Shown: positions 48,493 to 57,609, numbered from the stretch's first letter. The stretch: DNA of 64,000 nt from Psychromarinibacter sediminicola (GCF_029168335.1 NZ_JARGYC010000022.1:1-64000); one strand, 5' to 3'. The notes: generated by a model not told the origin, from the sequence alone. Numbers and translations: made by a program.

Positions 48493-49553
48493 TCGCCGGC
48501 GTCCCGCCGCAGCTTGCGCACCAGCTCCAGTTCCGACTGGAAGTCCACGTAATGCGGCAGCTTGATATGCTCCAGAAACCCCGTCGCCTGGATGTTGTCG
48601 CCGTGGTACAGCACGAATTCCGCGTCCTGCGCCGGCGCGCCGACATCGTCCTCGCCCAGTTCCTCCCAGCGCATCGCCCGGTCGACCAGCGCCATCGAGA
48701 TCGCCTTGCGCTCGCTCTGCCCGAAGACCAGCCCGTAGCCGCGGGTGAACTGCGGCGGCTCGGTCTTCGACCCCTTGAACTGGTTGACCGTCTCGCATTC
48801 GGTCAGCGTGACTTCGCCGATCTCGATGGCAAAGCCCAGCTCCGCCACCTCCATCTCCACCGGCACCGTGCCGATACGCAACTCGCCCACGAAGGCGTGG
48901 TTGCGGGCATAGCCGCGCTGGGTCGAATAGGCCATGCCCAGCGTGAACCCCTCGTCCGCCCGGGTCAGCGCCTGCAGCCGCAGGGCGCGGTTCGCCGGCA
49001 TCTCCAGCGGCTCTCGGGTCAGGTCGGGCGGCGGCGTGTCGTCCTCGGGCGCCGCCTCGATCAGCCCCTCGCGGTTCAGGAACCCGGTGACGCGCGGCAC
49101 GGGTGCCGGCGCCGTGTCGCGCTCCGGCGCCTGGGGCCCCTCGCCGTCTGCGGCGAGCTTGAAGTCCAGAAGACGGTGCGTGTAGTCGAAGGTCGGCCCC
49201 AGAACCTGCCCGCCCGGCAAGTCCTTGAAGGTGGCCGAAATGCGCCGGTCGCAGGCCATGCCGCCGGTGTCGACCGGGTCGGAATAGCCGAAGCGCGGCA
49301 GCGTCGTGCGGTAGGCCCGGATCAGGAAGATCGCCTCGATCAGGTCGCCCCGCGCCTGCTTGATCGCCAGCGCCGCGAGGTCCGGGTCGTATAGCGAGCC
49401 CTCGGTCATCACCCGGTTGACGGCCAGCGACAGCTGCTCGCGGATCTGCGGCACCGTCAGCTCGGCGACAGAGGTATCGCCCCGCCGTTCCTCGGCAAGC
49501 CAGTCATGCGCGTTCTCGATGGCGCGCTCGCCGCCCTTCACCGCGACATACAT
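48474..49553 (-). CDS. phnI: C-P lyase core subunit PhnI
   Basis: A 359-residue protein, the nucleosidase of the core complex that attaches the phosphonate to ribose triphosphate with PhnG, PhnH and PhnL. It starts MYVAVKGGERAIENAHDWLA, and has QLSLAVNRVMTEGSLYDPDL (about 41-60), LIRAYRTTLPRFGYSDPVDT, EGFTLGMAYSTQRGYARNHA and HGDNIQATGFLEHIKLPHYV near the end (about 318-337), all family hallmarks. The start overlaps the phnH stop in TGATG. The C-terminal end overlaps the small opposite-strand gene. Confidence 0.96.
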   Translation of the reverse strand: MYVAVKGGERAIENAHDWLAEERRGDTSVAELTVPQIREQLSLAVNRVMTEGSLYDPDLAALAIKQARGDLIEAIFLIRAYRTTLPRFGYSDPVDTGGMACDRRISATFKDLPGGQVLGPTFDYTHRLLDFKLAADGEGPQAPERDTAPAPVPRVTGFLNREGLIEAAPEDDTPPPDLTREPLEMPANRALRLQALTRADEGFTLGMAYSTQRGYARNHAFVGELRIGTVPVEMEVAELGFAIEIGEVTLTECETVNQFKGSKTEPPQFTRGYGLVFGQSERKAISMALVDRAMRWEELGEDDVGAPAQDAEFVLYHGDNIQATGFLEHIKLPHYVDFQSELELVRKLRRDAGDQEAAE

Positions 49554-50116
49554 CAGCCGACCTCCGTCGAGCGGGGCAGGGCGGCGACCTGCGCCCCGGC
49601 CGTGAAGATGAAGTCCAGCCCCAACGGGAACAGCCGCCGGTTCGCCCGGAACGCCGCCGTCTCGGGCAGCGACAGGCGTGCCGTGTCGCGGATGCCGGGG
49701 CCGCGCAGCGTCGCGCCGTCGGCCGACAGCCCGTCCATCTCGACGATCAGGGTCGTCGAGCGGTCGGGGTAGTCCGGCGTGCCCGCCGGATAGGCCGAAA
49801 GCGGTTGCAGCGCCGCCCACCGGCCGAGCGCGAAGGCGGCCTCGCCCGGCCCGGTCAGCGGCGCGCCCAGGTGGAACCGGACCCAGTCGCGCACCGCCTC
49901 CGTGTCCGTGTCGCCCGCCAGGTACAGCCCGGTATCGGCATCGCAGAGCGTCAGCAGGACGGCGCCGGCCGCGGGCGAGAGCGGCGCCGGCGGCGCGGCG
50001 CCCGCGACGGTCTCGATCCGGCCGGGGCGGGCCATGGCATTCAGGATCGCGCGGAAGGCCGTCGCCGCCTGCGGCGCGGGATCGGCGAAGCCGCCCTGAA
50101 GGCTTGCGCTGTCCAT
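49553..50116 (-). CDS. phnH: C-P lyase core subunit PhnH
   Basis: A 187-residue core subunit with the dimerising fold related to PLP enzymes but without cofactor. Signatures: GGFADPAPQAATAFRAILNA, MARPGRI (about 8-33), LTLCDADTGLYLAG (about 55-68), YPDRSTTLIVEM and RGPGIRDTARLSLP, followed by FPLGLDFIFTAG near the end. It is coupled to phnI downstream and phnG upstream by TGATG overlaps. ATG at 50116 is the family start; the upstream frame lies within phnG. Confidence 0.95.
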   Translation of the reverse strand: MDSASLQGGFADPAPQAATAFRAILNAMARPGRIETVAGAAPPAPLSPAAGAVLLTLCDADTGLYLAGDTDTEAVRDWVRFHLGAPLTGPGEAAFALGRWAALQPLSAYPAGTPDYPDRSTTLIVEMDGLSADGATLRGPGIRDTARLSLPETAAFRANRRLFPLGLDFIFTAGAQVAALPRSTEVG

Positions 50117-50571
50117 CAGTCCTCTCCCCGCACGAGGGTGAAGAACTCCACCTTCGTCGCGGCGGCCTTGCGGGCGCGGGCGCTGCGGCGGGCGGTCTCC
50201 TCGGCCTCCAGCGGCGTGAGCACGGCGGCGCGGATCGCGGCCGCCTCGCCCGTCTGCATCAGCGCATCCACCTGCGCCGCCGCCTCGGCCTCCGCCTTGC
50301 GCCGGCCCTGCACGTAGCCATGACCCACGGTCCCGTCCGCCAGCCGCAGCGAGCAGCGCGTGACGGCCATCTCGCCCAGGTTGAACAGCGCCCCGGTGCC
50401 CCCGGCGCGGCCGCGGACCATCACGCTGCCGATCTCCGGCGCGCGCAGCCAGTCGAACTTGCGCGCCGCCCCGGCCTCTGCCAGAAGCGCGGCCACCCGC
50501 CCCTCCGGCGCCCGGGCTAGCAGGCCCATCCACGCCTGACGTTCGGTCCTGTCCGCGCTAACATCGAGCAT
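50116..50571 (-). CDS. phnG: C-P lyase core subunit PhnG
   Basis: A 151-residue core subunit. It starts after AAGGGG with RTERQAWMGLLARAP and contains the conserved FDWLRAPEIGSVMVRGRAGG (about 39-58), FNLGEMAVTRCSLRLADGTV and GHGYVQGRRKAEAEAAAQVD (about 84-103). It is the first gene of the phn operon, 91 bp from the divergent regulator phnF, and is coupled to phnH. Confidence 0.95.
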   Translation of the reverse strand: MLDVSADRTERQAWMGLLARAPEGRVAALLAEAGAARKFDWLRAPEIGSVMVRGRAGGTGALFNLGEMAVTRCSLRLADGTVGHGYVQGRRKAEAEAAAQVDALMQTGEAAAIRAAVLTPLEAEETARRSARARKAAATKVEFFTLVRGED

Positions 50572-50590
50572 CCCGGCCCCTTTCGCCGAA

Positions 50591-50606
50591 ACTAGACAAC
50601 TAGACA
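50591..50606. promoter_or_regulatory. Tandem ACTAGACA repeat, candidate PhnF operator
   Basis: ACTAGACA occurs twice without a gap (50591-50598 and 50599-50606), 20 bp upstream of phnG and 57 bp upstream of phnF. It is the only ordered repeat in the 91-bp gap between the divergent genes. The TCTAGA-like half-sites fit HutC/GntR regulators in general. Confidence 0.55.
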
Positions 50607-50662
50607 TATCCTGCCAAATCCCACGGCGCCGCGCCACCGGAAATCTGTGAAGTTTTGACGAC

Positions 50663-51388
50663 ATGACCGACCTCGCCGCCCGAAAGACCCCGCTCTGGCA
50701 AGCCATCGCCAGCGCCCTGACAGAGGACATCGCCGAGGGCCGCTACCGCGAGGGCGACAAGCTGCCGACCGAGGCGCAGCTGGCCGAGCGGTTCGGGGTC
50801 AACCGGCACACGGTGCGGGCGGCGCTGGCGCAGCTTGTCGACGCCGGGCTGGTGCGAACGCGGCGCGGGGCGGGGGCCTTCGTGACGGCGCGGCCGACGG
50901 ACTACCCGATCGGCCGGCGCGTGCGGTTCCACCGCAACCTGCTGGCCGCGGGCCGGACGCCGGACAAGCGGGTGCTGACGGCCGGCGAGCAGGTCTCGAC
51001 CCCCTATATCGCGGAACGGCTGCGGATCGCCCCCGACGCGGCGGTCTGCTACTATCACGGGCTGTCGCTGGCCGACGGCCGCCCCGTCGCGCTGTTCGAG
51101 AGCCACTTCCCGGCACAGCGGTTTCCCGCGCTGGCCGAGGTGCTGCGCCGGACCGCCAGCGTGACGGCCGCGCTGGCCGAGTACGGGGTGACCGACTACA
51201 CCCGCGCCGCCACCCGGCTGAGCGCCCGGGCGGCCGACGCGACGCAGGCGCTGCAACTGGAGCTGAAGGAAGGCGATCCGCTGCTGTTCTCGGAGGGGAT
51301 CAACGTGGATTCGGACGGGCGGCCGGTGGAGTTCGGCCAGACCTGGTTCGCCGGCGAGAGGATCACGCTGACCCTGGGCGAGGACTAG
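50663..51388 (+). CDS. phnF: GntR/HutC-family regulator PhnF
   Basis: A 241-residue regulator. The GntR winged HTH covers about 12-80: LWQAIASALTEDIAEGRYRE, GDKLPTEAQLAERFGVNRHT and VRAALAQLVDAGLVRTRRGA. The rest is a UTRA ligand-binding domain (about 95-238), with YHGLSLADGRPVALFESHFP and EGINVDSDGRPVEFGQTWFA, typical of PhnF. It should repress the divergent phnGHI operon and itself, probably at the tandem repeat 50591-50606, and be relieved by a phosphonate or its metabolite. The GTGTCC element (copy B) begins at the base after its stop codon. Confidence 0.95.
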   Translation: MTDLAARKTPLWQAIASALTEDIAEGRYREGDKLPTEAQLAERFGVNRHTVRAALAQLVDAGLVRTRRGAGAFVTARPTDYPIGRRVRFHRNLLAAGRTPDKRVLTAGEQVSTPYIAERLRIAPDAAVCYYHGLSLADGRPVALFESHFPAQRFPALAEVLRRTASVTAALAEYGVTDYTRAATRLSARAADATQALQLELKEGDPLLFSEGINVDSDGRPVEFGQTWFAGERITLTLGED

Positions 51389-51443
51389 GTGTCCGAGGTT
51401 GGACGGGGTCTTAAGTATCTGAAATATATATACTGATACCGCT
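51389..51443. promoter_or_regulatory. Shared regulatory element, copy B
   Basis: GTGTCCGAGGTTGGACG (51389-51405) differs by one base from copy A at 5381-5397, and is followed after 17 bp by ATATATATACTGATA (51423-51437), again as in copy A. It starts right after the phnF stop codon. No plus-strand gene follows within 400 bp, so it may have lost its target. The stretch 51444-51626 holds no recognisable gene. Confidence 0.55.
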
Positions 51444-51626
51444 AGCACACCCCATCCGGACGCTGTGCCCCGGCGGGAACCGGACGGGGCGCGACCCTGC
51501 CATTCGTCGGGCGCGCTCCATCAGGAATTGCGCGAATGGTCTTCATCGCGCCTGCATGGGCTCGGGGAATGTCTCTAGCGCACGCGGTCCCGCGGCATCG
51601 GCTGGATCAGGAAGATCAGCGAGTCG

Positions 51627-51805
51627 CGGCGAATGCGACTTGGACATGCGCGCGTTGATCTCCAGGAGGTTCAGCGCGCCGCTGTCGGGATCGCGGAAGA
51701 ACTCGACGTTGAACGGCCCGTCGTCGAAGCCGATCTTGTCCAGCACCTTCGCCGTCTGCGCGCGCGCCGCCTCGACCAGCTTGAACTGATGCGGTCGATA
51801 CTCCC
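51627..51805 (-). pseudogene. Fragment of an ATP-grasp enzyme
   Basis: About 60 codons read as the C-lobe of an ATP-grasp domain of the carboxylase-like type: HQFKLVEAARAQTAKVLDKI, then GFDDGPFNVEFFRDP, then SGALNLLEINARMSKSHSP, where the Glu and Asn of LLEINAR are the metal ligands. The N-terminal part is missing beyond 51805, where a perfect inverted repeat begins, and after SKSHSP the sequence loses family resemblance. It is a gene remnant cut on both sides. Confidence 0.7.
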
Positions 51806-51818
51806 ACCGCATCAGTTC
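51783..51818. repeat. 13-bp perfect inverted repeat at a gene junction
   Basis: GAACTGATGCGGT (51783-51795) and ACCGCATCAGTTC (51806-51818) are exact inverted copies around ten bases. The left arm lies in the ATP-grasp remnant, the right arm includes the last bases of the sialidase-like gene. It may be an inverted duplication left by rearrangement, and could now act as a terminator. Confidence 0.65.
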
Positions 51819-52968
51819 AGTCGGGTGTGAAGGTCGTCTGCGCAATGTGACGGACACCGCCTTTCGTCCGGACCGGTTCGTTGGCGAGATTCATGTAGTA
51901 CAGGGCGAGCAATCGGTTCGGCTCATGCTCGATGATCCGTGGATAACCGAGATCCCAGCTGCCGCCGTCGTTGCGCAGCACGATGTCGCCGCCCCAAGTC
52001 GCTCCGGAATCTTCAGAGATCCTAGCCCGCAGACCAGGCGGGCGGACGCGGTAGCCATAGACGCATACGATCCGCCCGTCCGACAGCTGCGCCAAGTCGC
52101 CCGGCGCGCCCCAGTCGGTGATCCGCGACAGGAAGGTCCAGGTCAGGCCCCCGTCGGCGGAGCGATAGAGTTCGGTCCAGATCACGTTGCGAGCGTCGCG
52201 CTGGGCGCGAACCGCGGCGAGGATCGTGCCGTCAGAGAGCTCGATCAGCCGGGGGTAGAACCGGCCGATAGCGCCGAAGATGAAGCTGCCTTGGCGGGTG
52301 CTGACAAAGGTGGTGCCGTCCTCGGTGCCGATGAACGACAGGAAATGCCAGTCGATGCCGTCGCGGCTCGCATAGACGAGCGGGCGGTTGGCCCAGCCGT
52401 CCTCGGTCGTCATAGCCAGCCCGATCAGGTTCATCCCGTCGCTGCGGGTCAGGGAGGAGCCGCAACCCGAGAGTGCTGGGAAGCCTCCCATCGGCAGCAG
52501 GATGTGGCGGCGCCAGGTGCGGCCACCGTCGGTGGAGGCGCGTAGCCATGGCTGGCTGTCGGGCTTTAGGAAGGCGGGAACGGCGCCGGTCATGATCAGC
52601 GTGTCGGGGCTGGCAAATTCCAGCGGCCCCTCGGCGCGGTAGTCGCGGGCTCCCCGAGCGAGTATTTCGTCGGCCCCGATGTCCAGCGGGTGCACATGGG
52701 TCAGCTCGTCGCCGTTCCAGGTGCGGCCGTTGTCCACCGAGCGGATTAGGTACAGGTCGCCCTGGCGATAGGTCAGGCGGTCGTGCGAGATCTCGGCCAT
52801 GTCGCGGTAAGCCAGCGGGATCTTCTTGAAACCGGCGACGAGGTCGCCATTCGCCACCCGCCAGAGCCCGCAGTAGAATGGCCATCCGCAGAAGGCATCC
52901 TCGCGTCGGTAGACGATGCTGTGTTCGGCGTCGCTGGCGGGGCGGGGTGCGTGTTGTCTAGGCGGCAT
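51817..52968 (-). CDS. Sialidase-like BNR-repeat protein
   Basis: A 383-residue beta-propeller protein. Four Asp boxes of the S-X-D-X-G-X-T-W type are visible: SVDNGRTW (about 77-84), STDGGRTW (about 144-151), SADGGLTW (about 269-276) and SEDSGATW (about 319-326). Blades begin with phrases such as RLIELSDGTILAAVRAQRDA. The fold is that of sialidases and related exo-glycosidases, but there is no signal peptide and the arginine triad cannot be confirmed by eye, so the substrate is open. It follows tctA2 by 16 bp as the last gene of TTT system 2, suggesting it acts on the imported compound in the cytoplasm. Confidence 0.8.
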   Translation of the reverse strand: MPPRQHAPRPASDAEHSIVYRREDAFCGWPFYCGLWRVANGDLVAGFKKIPLAYRDMAEISHDRLTYRQGDLYLIRSVDNGRTWNGDELTHVHPLDIGADEILARGARDYRAEGPLEFASPDTLIMTGAVPAFLKPDSQPWLRASTDGGRTWRRHILLPMGGFPALSGCGSSLTRSDGMNLIGLAMTTEDGWANRPLVYASRDGIDWHFLSFIGTEDGTTFVSTRQGSFIFGAIGRFYPRLIELSDGTILAAVRAQRDARNVIWTELYRSADGGLTWTFLSRITDWGAPGDLAQLSDGRIVCVYGYRVRPPGLRARISEDSGATWGGDIVLRNDGGSWDLGYPRIIEHEPNRLLALYYMNLANEPVRTKGGVRHIAQTTFTPD

Positions 52969-52984
52969 GGGCGGTGCGGTGCAT

Positions 52985-54487
52985 TCAGTCCTCCACGAGG
53001 AACTGGCGCCGCCGGCTCAGCGTCGGCACGAGGGCCGAGCCGACCACCACGACCGTCAGGGCGAGGAGCGCGAGGGTCCGCGGCTCGCTCACGAAGAGCC
53101 AGACGTCGCCGCGGCTGAGGATTAAGCCCCGGCGCAGGTTGTCCTCCAGCATCCCGCCGAGGACGAGGCCGAGGAGAAGAGGCGCGGGTTCGAACTTGAG
53201 CTTGAAGAGCGCGTAGCCGAGTATCCCGAACATCGCGACCTGCATCACGTCGGCAGGGCGCGAATTGACCGAGTAAATGCCGATGCAGCAGAGCAGGACG
53301 ATCATCGGGAACAGGAGGCGGTAGGGGACTTTGAGGAACCGGACCCAAATGCCGATGAGCGGCAGGTTGATGATGACCAGCATCAAGTTGCCGATCCACA
53401 TCGAGGTGACGACGCCCCAGAACAGATCGGGGTGCAGGTCGATCACCTGCGGACCTGGGACGACGCCGTGAAGCGTCATGGCGCCGCCCACGAGCGCCAT
53501 CGTGGCCGTGGACGGCAGGCCCAGCGTCAGGAGCGGGACGAATGTGGTCTGGGCGGCGGCGTTGTTGGCGGATTCCGGACCTGCGACGCCCTGGATCGCT
53601 CCCTTGCCGAAGCGTTCAGGGTGACGCGAGATTCGCTTTTCCAGCACGTAGGACGCGAAGGAGGACAGCGTCGCGCCGTTGCCGGGGATGATGCCGACGA
53701 CGGCGCCGAGTATCGAGCCGCGGCCGATCGAGCCGGCGGATTCCCTCATGTCATTGCGGTCGGGCAGCAGCCCGCCCACCACGTCGCCGGCAAAGGGTCG
53801 CTGTTCGGGGTTTTCTAGGTTGCGCAGGATTTCGGCAATGCCGAACAGGCCCATCGCGACGATGGCGATGCCGAAGCCGTCGTAGAGCACGTTGGTGCCG
53901 AAGGTCAGGCGCGGAATGGCAGTGATCGGGTCGGCCCCGACAAGTGCCATCGTGACGCCGATCAGCAGCATGCAGAACGCCTTCAGAAGCGAGCCGCCGG
54001 CCAGCACGATCGCGAGGCTCAGGCCGAGGACCATGACGGCAAAGTAGTTGCCGGCGGTGAAGCTGAGGGCAAGGTCGGCCAGCGGCACCGCGATAGCGGC
54101 GACCACCAGGGTGGCGAAGGTGCCGGCGATGAACGACCCGATGGCCGCGATGCCCAGCGCCTTGCCCGCGCGGCCCTCGCGCGCCATCGCGTGGCCGTCG
54201 AGTGTGGTCACGACCGAGGACGACTCTCCCGGCATGTTGACAAGGATCGCGGTCGTCGATCCGCCGTATTGCGAGCCATAGTAGATGCCCGCCAGCATGA
54301 TCAGCGAGCCGATGGGCTCGGCGTTGTAGGTGATCGGCAGCAGGATCGCGATGGTGGCGAGCGGGCCGATGCCGGGCAACACCCCGATCATCGTGCCGAC
54401 GAGGCAGCCCACGAGGCAGAGCATGACGTTCTCGAACGACAGGACGACCGAGAACCCAAGGGCGAGATGGTCGATCAGCTCAGTCAC
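52985..54487 (-). CDS. TTT permease large subunit, TctA family (system 2)
   Basis: A 500-residue permease with about twelve helices. Motifs: [20 protein letters not shown] (about 33-52), [20 protein letters not shown] (about 70-89), [20 protein letters not shown] and [20 protein letters not shown] (about 307-326). GTG at 54487 is the start, overlapping the tctB stop by eight bases. It belongs to the tctC-tctB-tctA-sialidase unit; a different gene order from systems 1 and 3. The motifs are clearly divergent from those of the other two TctA copies in the window, so it is a paralogue with another substrate and not a recent duplicate. Confidence 0.92.
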   Translation of the reverse strand: MTELIDHLALGFSVVLSFENVMLCLVGCLVGTMIGVLPGIGPLATIAILLPITYNAEPIGSLIMLAGIYYGSQYGGSTTAILVNMPGESSSVVTTLDGHAMAREGRAGKALGIAAIGSFIAGTFATLVVAAIAVPLADLALSFTAGNYFAVMVLGLSLAIVLAGGSLLKAFCMLLIGVTMALVGADPITAIPRLTFGTNVLYDGFGIAIVAMGLFGIAEILRNLENPEQRPFAGDVVGGLLPDRNDMRESAGSIGRGSILGAVVGIIPGNGATLSSFASYVLEKRISRHPERFGKGAIQGVAGPESANNAAAQTTFVPLLTLGLPSTATMALVGGAMTLHGVVPGPQVIDLHPDLFWGVVTSMWIGNLMLVIINLPLIGIWVRFLKVPYRLLFPMIVLLCCIGIYSVNSRPADVMQVAMFGILGYALFKLKFEPAPLLLGLVLGGMLEDNLRRGLILSRGDVWLFVSEPRTLALLALTVVVVGSALVPTLSRRRQFLVED

Positions 54488-55124
54488 GGCGGCGCCCCGG
54501 AACGTCGAAAAGCCAAGTGTAGAGGCCGGCCGTCACGCAGGCATAGACGATGTAGAGCGCCCGGACCGCCGCGTCGGTGCCGAAGGATGGCGGGATCGCG
54601 TCCTCCAACCGGGTCGGGAACACCGGCAGCGGCACGCCGAGAAGGTCGGTGAACACCAGAAGAACCGCTGCGGTCAGGCCGAAGGCCATAACAATCAGTT
54701 CGCGCGGCCTGGCCTCGGGCGTGGCGAAGCCGGCCACGAAGACGGTCAGCGGCCCCACGACCATGAGGCCCAGGCGTGGTGTCGAGACGATCCCGTAGTC
54801 GCCGCCGCGGATGAAAAGCGCGAAAAGGAAGATCGCGATGCCGAGGATGGCGGGCGGCCTGACTGCCAGCACCAGCGGCTCGGCCTCCTGCTCGCGTTGC
54901 ACGAGGCCGTGGAGAAACATGCCAAGCCCCGCCGCGCCGAGGATCAGCGCCAGGACACGCGGCAAGGCGCCGGGGCCGAAATTGACGAGTTCGCCCACCC
55001 GCAGGCCGATGGCGCCGAACCAGATCAGCGCGGCCACGAAGACCATCACGGCCCCTCCGATAACGTCGATCCGGGCATAGCGCGGAATGGGCGGCGCGGT
55101 GGCGGGAGTCAAATCGGCAGGCAT
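54480..55124 (-). CDS. TTT permease small subunit, TctB family (system 2)
   Basis: A 214-residue membrane protein, longer than usual for TctB (about 150-165). Helices lie at about 20-42, 52-72, 85-106, 115-133, 142-165 and 188-207; GELVNFGPGALPRVLALILG carries the family's FGPGxxP motif. The extra C-terminal part (after about 165) adds one more helix and ends in a basic GRRRD. It overlaps tctA2 by eight bases and lies 103 bp from tctC2. Confidence 0.85.
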   Translation of the reverse strand: MPADLTPATAPPIPRYARIDVIGGAVMVFVAALIWFGAIGLRVGELVNFGPGALPRVLALILGAAGLGMFLHGLVQREQEAEPLVLAVRPPAILGIAIFLFALFIRGGDYGIVSTPRLGLMVVGPLTVFVAGFATPEARPRELIVMAFGLTAAVLLVFTDLLGVPLPVFPTRLEDAIPPSFGTDAAVRALYIVYACVTAGLYTWLFDVPGRRRD

Positions 55125-55227
55125 GGTGGATTTTCATATCCTGATGTCGGGAGCGAGGGTCGGAAAACGGGAGCAGCCGGCCCCGGTTCCCTTGCGGGAG
55201 CGGTTCCGGCTGCGGCTCGTGTCGGCG

Positions 55228-56229
55228 CTAGGAGTCCTTGCCGGAGCCCGTTTCCTCGATCAGCGACTTCCATCCGTTGATCTGCCGTTCGATGAAGGCC
55301 TCGGTCTCTTCTACCGAGTAATCGCGAAACTCGATGGCGAGTTCTTCGTAGCGTTCCTGGATAGGCGCAGTCTGCAGCGCTTCGCGGGTCTTTTCGTTGA
55401 GGTACTCGACGATCTCCTTTGGCGTGCCGGCGGGGACGAACAGGGTGACCCAGGAGTCGATAAAGTAGTTCTCCACACCCGCGTCATCGATGGTCGGGAT
55501 CTCGGGGGCCGCTGGCGACGGCTCCGGACCTGTCATCACTATGGGCGTGACGTCTTCCGAGCGGATGAAAGGCAGGGCGGAGGCCAGGTCGACGATCGTG
55601 CCTGAAGCGCGGCCAGCGATGATGTCGGTCATCGCCTCGACCATGCCGGCGTAGGGAACGGGCGTCATTTCAAGCCCGGTGCGCAGTTCCAGCCCCTGCC
55701 GCGCCATCTCGCCCACGCCGGTCCAGCCCGCGAAGGTCAGCTCGCCCGGGTTCTCCTCGCCGTAGGCGATCAGATCCGGCAGCGTCTCGATCTCGAGGTC
55801 GTTGGCGACGACCATCACGTAGGGCGTATAGCCGATCAGCGCGACCGGCTGCAGGTCTTCCAGGGGCACGTAATCGGCCGCCGGGTTGGTCTGGGGGTTG
55901 ATCGCGATGGTCGAGGCAACGCCCATCACCACGGTGTAGCCGTCGGCGTCCTGCGAGATGCCATGCTTGGTGCCGATCACGCCGGCGGCGCCCGCGTGGT
56001 TTTCCACCACGACGCGCTGGCCGATGAGCGGCGCCATCGCCTCGCCCCACATACGGGTCTGGGTGTCGGTGCCGCCGCCCGCGCCGAAGGGCACGACCGC
56101 GGTGATCGGCTTGTTCGGATAGTCCTGCGCCGTCGCGACCGGCGCCGCGACGAGCGAAGCCGCGCCGATCGCGGCCGCCAGCGCGGCGTGCCGCAGCGCG
56201 TTCGAACGTCCTATGATCGAGGTAGTCAT
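55228..56229 (-). CDS. TTT periplasmic binding protein, TctC/Bug family (system 2)
   Basis: A 333-residue exported binding protein. The signal peptide has LRHAALAAAIGAASLVAAPV and is cut near ATAQ-DYP. The Bug fold follows: DYPNKPITAVVPFGAGGGTD (carboxylate loop), VVENHAGAAGVIGTKHGISQ and VPYAGMVEAMTDIIAGRASG. ATG at 56229 has GGGAGGG upstream; a longer in-frame start is rejected. It is the first gene of TTT system 2. No dedicated regulator is adjacent; the SDR gene upstream faces the same way. Confidence 0.92.
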   Translation of the reverse strand: MTTSIIGRSNALRHAALAAAIGAASLVAAPVATAQDYPNKPITAVVPFGAGGGTDTQTRMWGEAMAPLIGQRVVVENHAGAAGVIGTKHGISQDADGYTVVMGVASTIAINPQTNPAADYVPLEDLQPVALIGYTPYVMVVANDLEIETLPDLIAYGEENPGELTFAGWTGVGEMARQGLELRTGLEMTPVPYAGMVEAMTDIIAGRASGTIVDLASALPFIRSEDVTPIVMTGPEPSPAAPEIPTIDDAGVENYFIDSWVTLFVPAGTPKEIVEYLNEKTREALQTAPIQERYEELAIEFRDYSVEETEAFIERQINGWKSLIEETGSGKDS

Positions 56230-56374
56230 TTGCTGCCCTCCCAGTTGCCAGCTCATACCGTCGTCCGCCGAATTGGCGGTCATGACCGGAGGCTATCGGA
56301 GATTCCACCGCCGCCAGTCCGACGCCCCCTCCGTTTTCGTAGAGTGAAAAACAGCCGTGCCAGGTTCTGCGTCA

Positions 56375-57127
56375 TCACCTCTGTGCGCCCATCACGTCCA
56401 GGATCGCGCCGGTCACAAAGGACGCCTTGTCCGACAGCAGCCAGACGATGCTCTCGGCAACTTCTTCGGGTGTGCCCGCCCTTCCAAGCACGGTCTTCGC
56501 CGCGAAATCACGCACCCGGTCGGCCTGGCCGGACTTTTCGTGGATCGGCGTGTTGACCATGCCGGGCCGGATCGCGTTGATCCGGATGCCGTCGCGCGCG
56601 ACCTCGTTCGCGAGTCCCTTCGTCATGCTATCCACGGCGCCCTTGGAGCCGGCATAGTGGATGAACCGTCCGGGCGAGCCCGTAAGTGCGCCGATGGAAG
56701 AGACGTTGACGATGCTGCCGCCCGCGCCGCCGAGCTTGGTGGACATGCGCTTTATGGCTTCGCGGCAGCAGACTAGGACGCCGGCAGCGTTGACGGCGAA
56801 GATCCGCATCGTCTCGGCAAAATCATACTCGTGCGCGGCCCGGTGATGCGGGCCGTTGATCCCCGCATTCGCAACGAGACCGGTCACCGAGCCAAACGCA
56901 GCATCGGTTTCTTCAAACATCCGGACGATTTCGGCCTCGTTCCCCATGTCAGCCGCCACAGCGATGGCACGGCCTCCAGCGGCCTCGACATCCGCGGCGA
57001 CGGCTTCGGCCAGGTCTCGCGAGCTGTGGTAATTCACCACCACGCAGGCTCCGAGGGCGCCGAGCATGCGCGACGTCGCGGCACCGATTCCACTGCTTGC
57101 TCCGGTGACGATGACGACATCCTGCAT
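56375..57127 (-). CDS. Short-chain dehydrogenase (FabG-like) next to TTT system 2
   Basis: A 250-residue classical SDR: cofactor loop VVIVTGASSGIGAATSRMLG (about 4-23), ADMGNEAEIVRMF, the NAG motif in LVANAGINGP (about 86-95), the catalytic Ser in IVNVSSIGALTG (about 142) and YAGSKGAVDSMTKGLANEVA with Tyr and Lys (about 155 and 159). It ends VTGAILDVMGAQR, typical of 3-oxoacyl-ACP-reductase-like enzymes acting on sugars or alcohols. ATG at 57127 follows GGAG at a usual distance. It lies 145 bp upstream of tctC2 on the same strand and may supply an oxidation step for the imported compound. Confidence 0.9.
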   Translation of the reverse strand: MQDVVIVTGASSGIGAATSRMLGALGACVVVNYHSSRDLAEAVAADVEAAGGRAIAVAADMGNEAEIVRMFEETDAAFGSVTGLVANAGINGPHHRAAHEYDFAETMRIFAVNAAGVLVCCREAIKRMSTKLGGAGGSIVNVSSIGALTGSPGRFIHYAGSKGAVDSMTKGLANEVARDGIRINAIRPGMVNTPIHEKSGQADRVRDFAAKTVLGRAGTPEEVAESIVWLLSDKASFVTGAILDVMGAQR

Positions 57128-57423
57128 GGGCAACTCCGTATGTGTGTGGTGACTGGGCTTCTGGCCGCCTCGCTTGCAAGGCTGGAGATTTGGTTAGTCT
57201 GGGGGGGACGGAGCCACGCACCGGTTTCTAGAGCCGTTTCGCTGGTCGAAACTGTGGCCTCGCACGGTTCCTCAACGACTTCGTGCTGCGCTTCGGGCTG
57301 CCGGAGGGGATTGCTCTCGAGTCGCCGATGGTCGCGCCATTGACGGAGTGGATGGCGCCCGCTCTCGGCATCGCAATGTGCCACATTGGGTGCTGTCAAC
57401 CGAACCGATCAAGGGAGCCATCC
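57128..57423. other. Non-coding interval with mobile-element character
   Basis: About 300 bp between the SDR start and the IS110 remnant. Short frames exist on both strands but none is recognisable. The sequence just before 57424 resembles the leader found upstream of IS110-type transposases, so part of it is probably the old left end of that element. Confidence 0.4.
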
Positions 57424-57609
57424 ATGACAGAGATGTCGACGGTCGGCGATCTCGCCAAGTGCGTCTTCTAGGTCCACGGCGTCGATGCCGAAGGAGCTGC
57501 GGTTCTGCGGCGTCAGCTGCGGCGGAGTCAGGACCTCAGGTTCTTTCAGGGGCTTGCGCCTGCCTGATCGGCCTCGAGGCCTGTGCTGGGGCGCGTCACA
57601 TAACCAGCT
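57424..57609 (+). pseudogene. Remnant of an IS110-family transposase
   Basis: Starting at ATG 57424 the frame reads MSTVGDLAKCVF, a stop (TAG), then VHGVDAEGAAVLRRQLRRSQ and, after a one-base frameshift, CLIGLEACAGARHI. This is the start of an IS110 DEDD transposase, whose intact form reads GLDLAKNVFQVHG and CLVGLEACA. There is an internal stop and a frameshift, and everything beyond about residue 60 is missing, so it is inactive. Confidence 0.8.
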
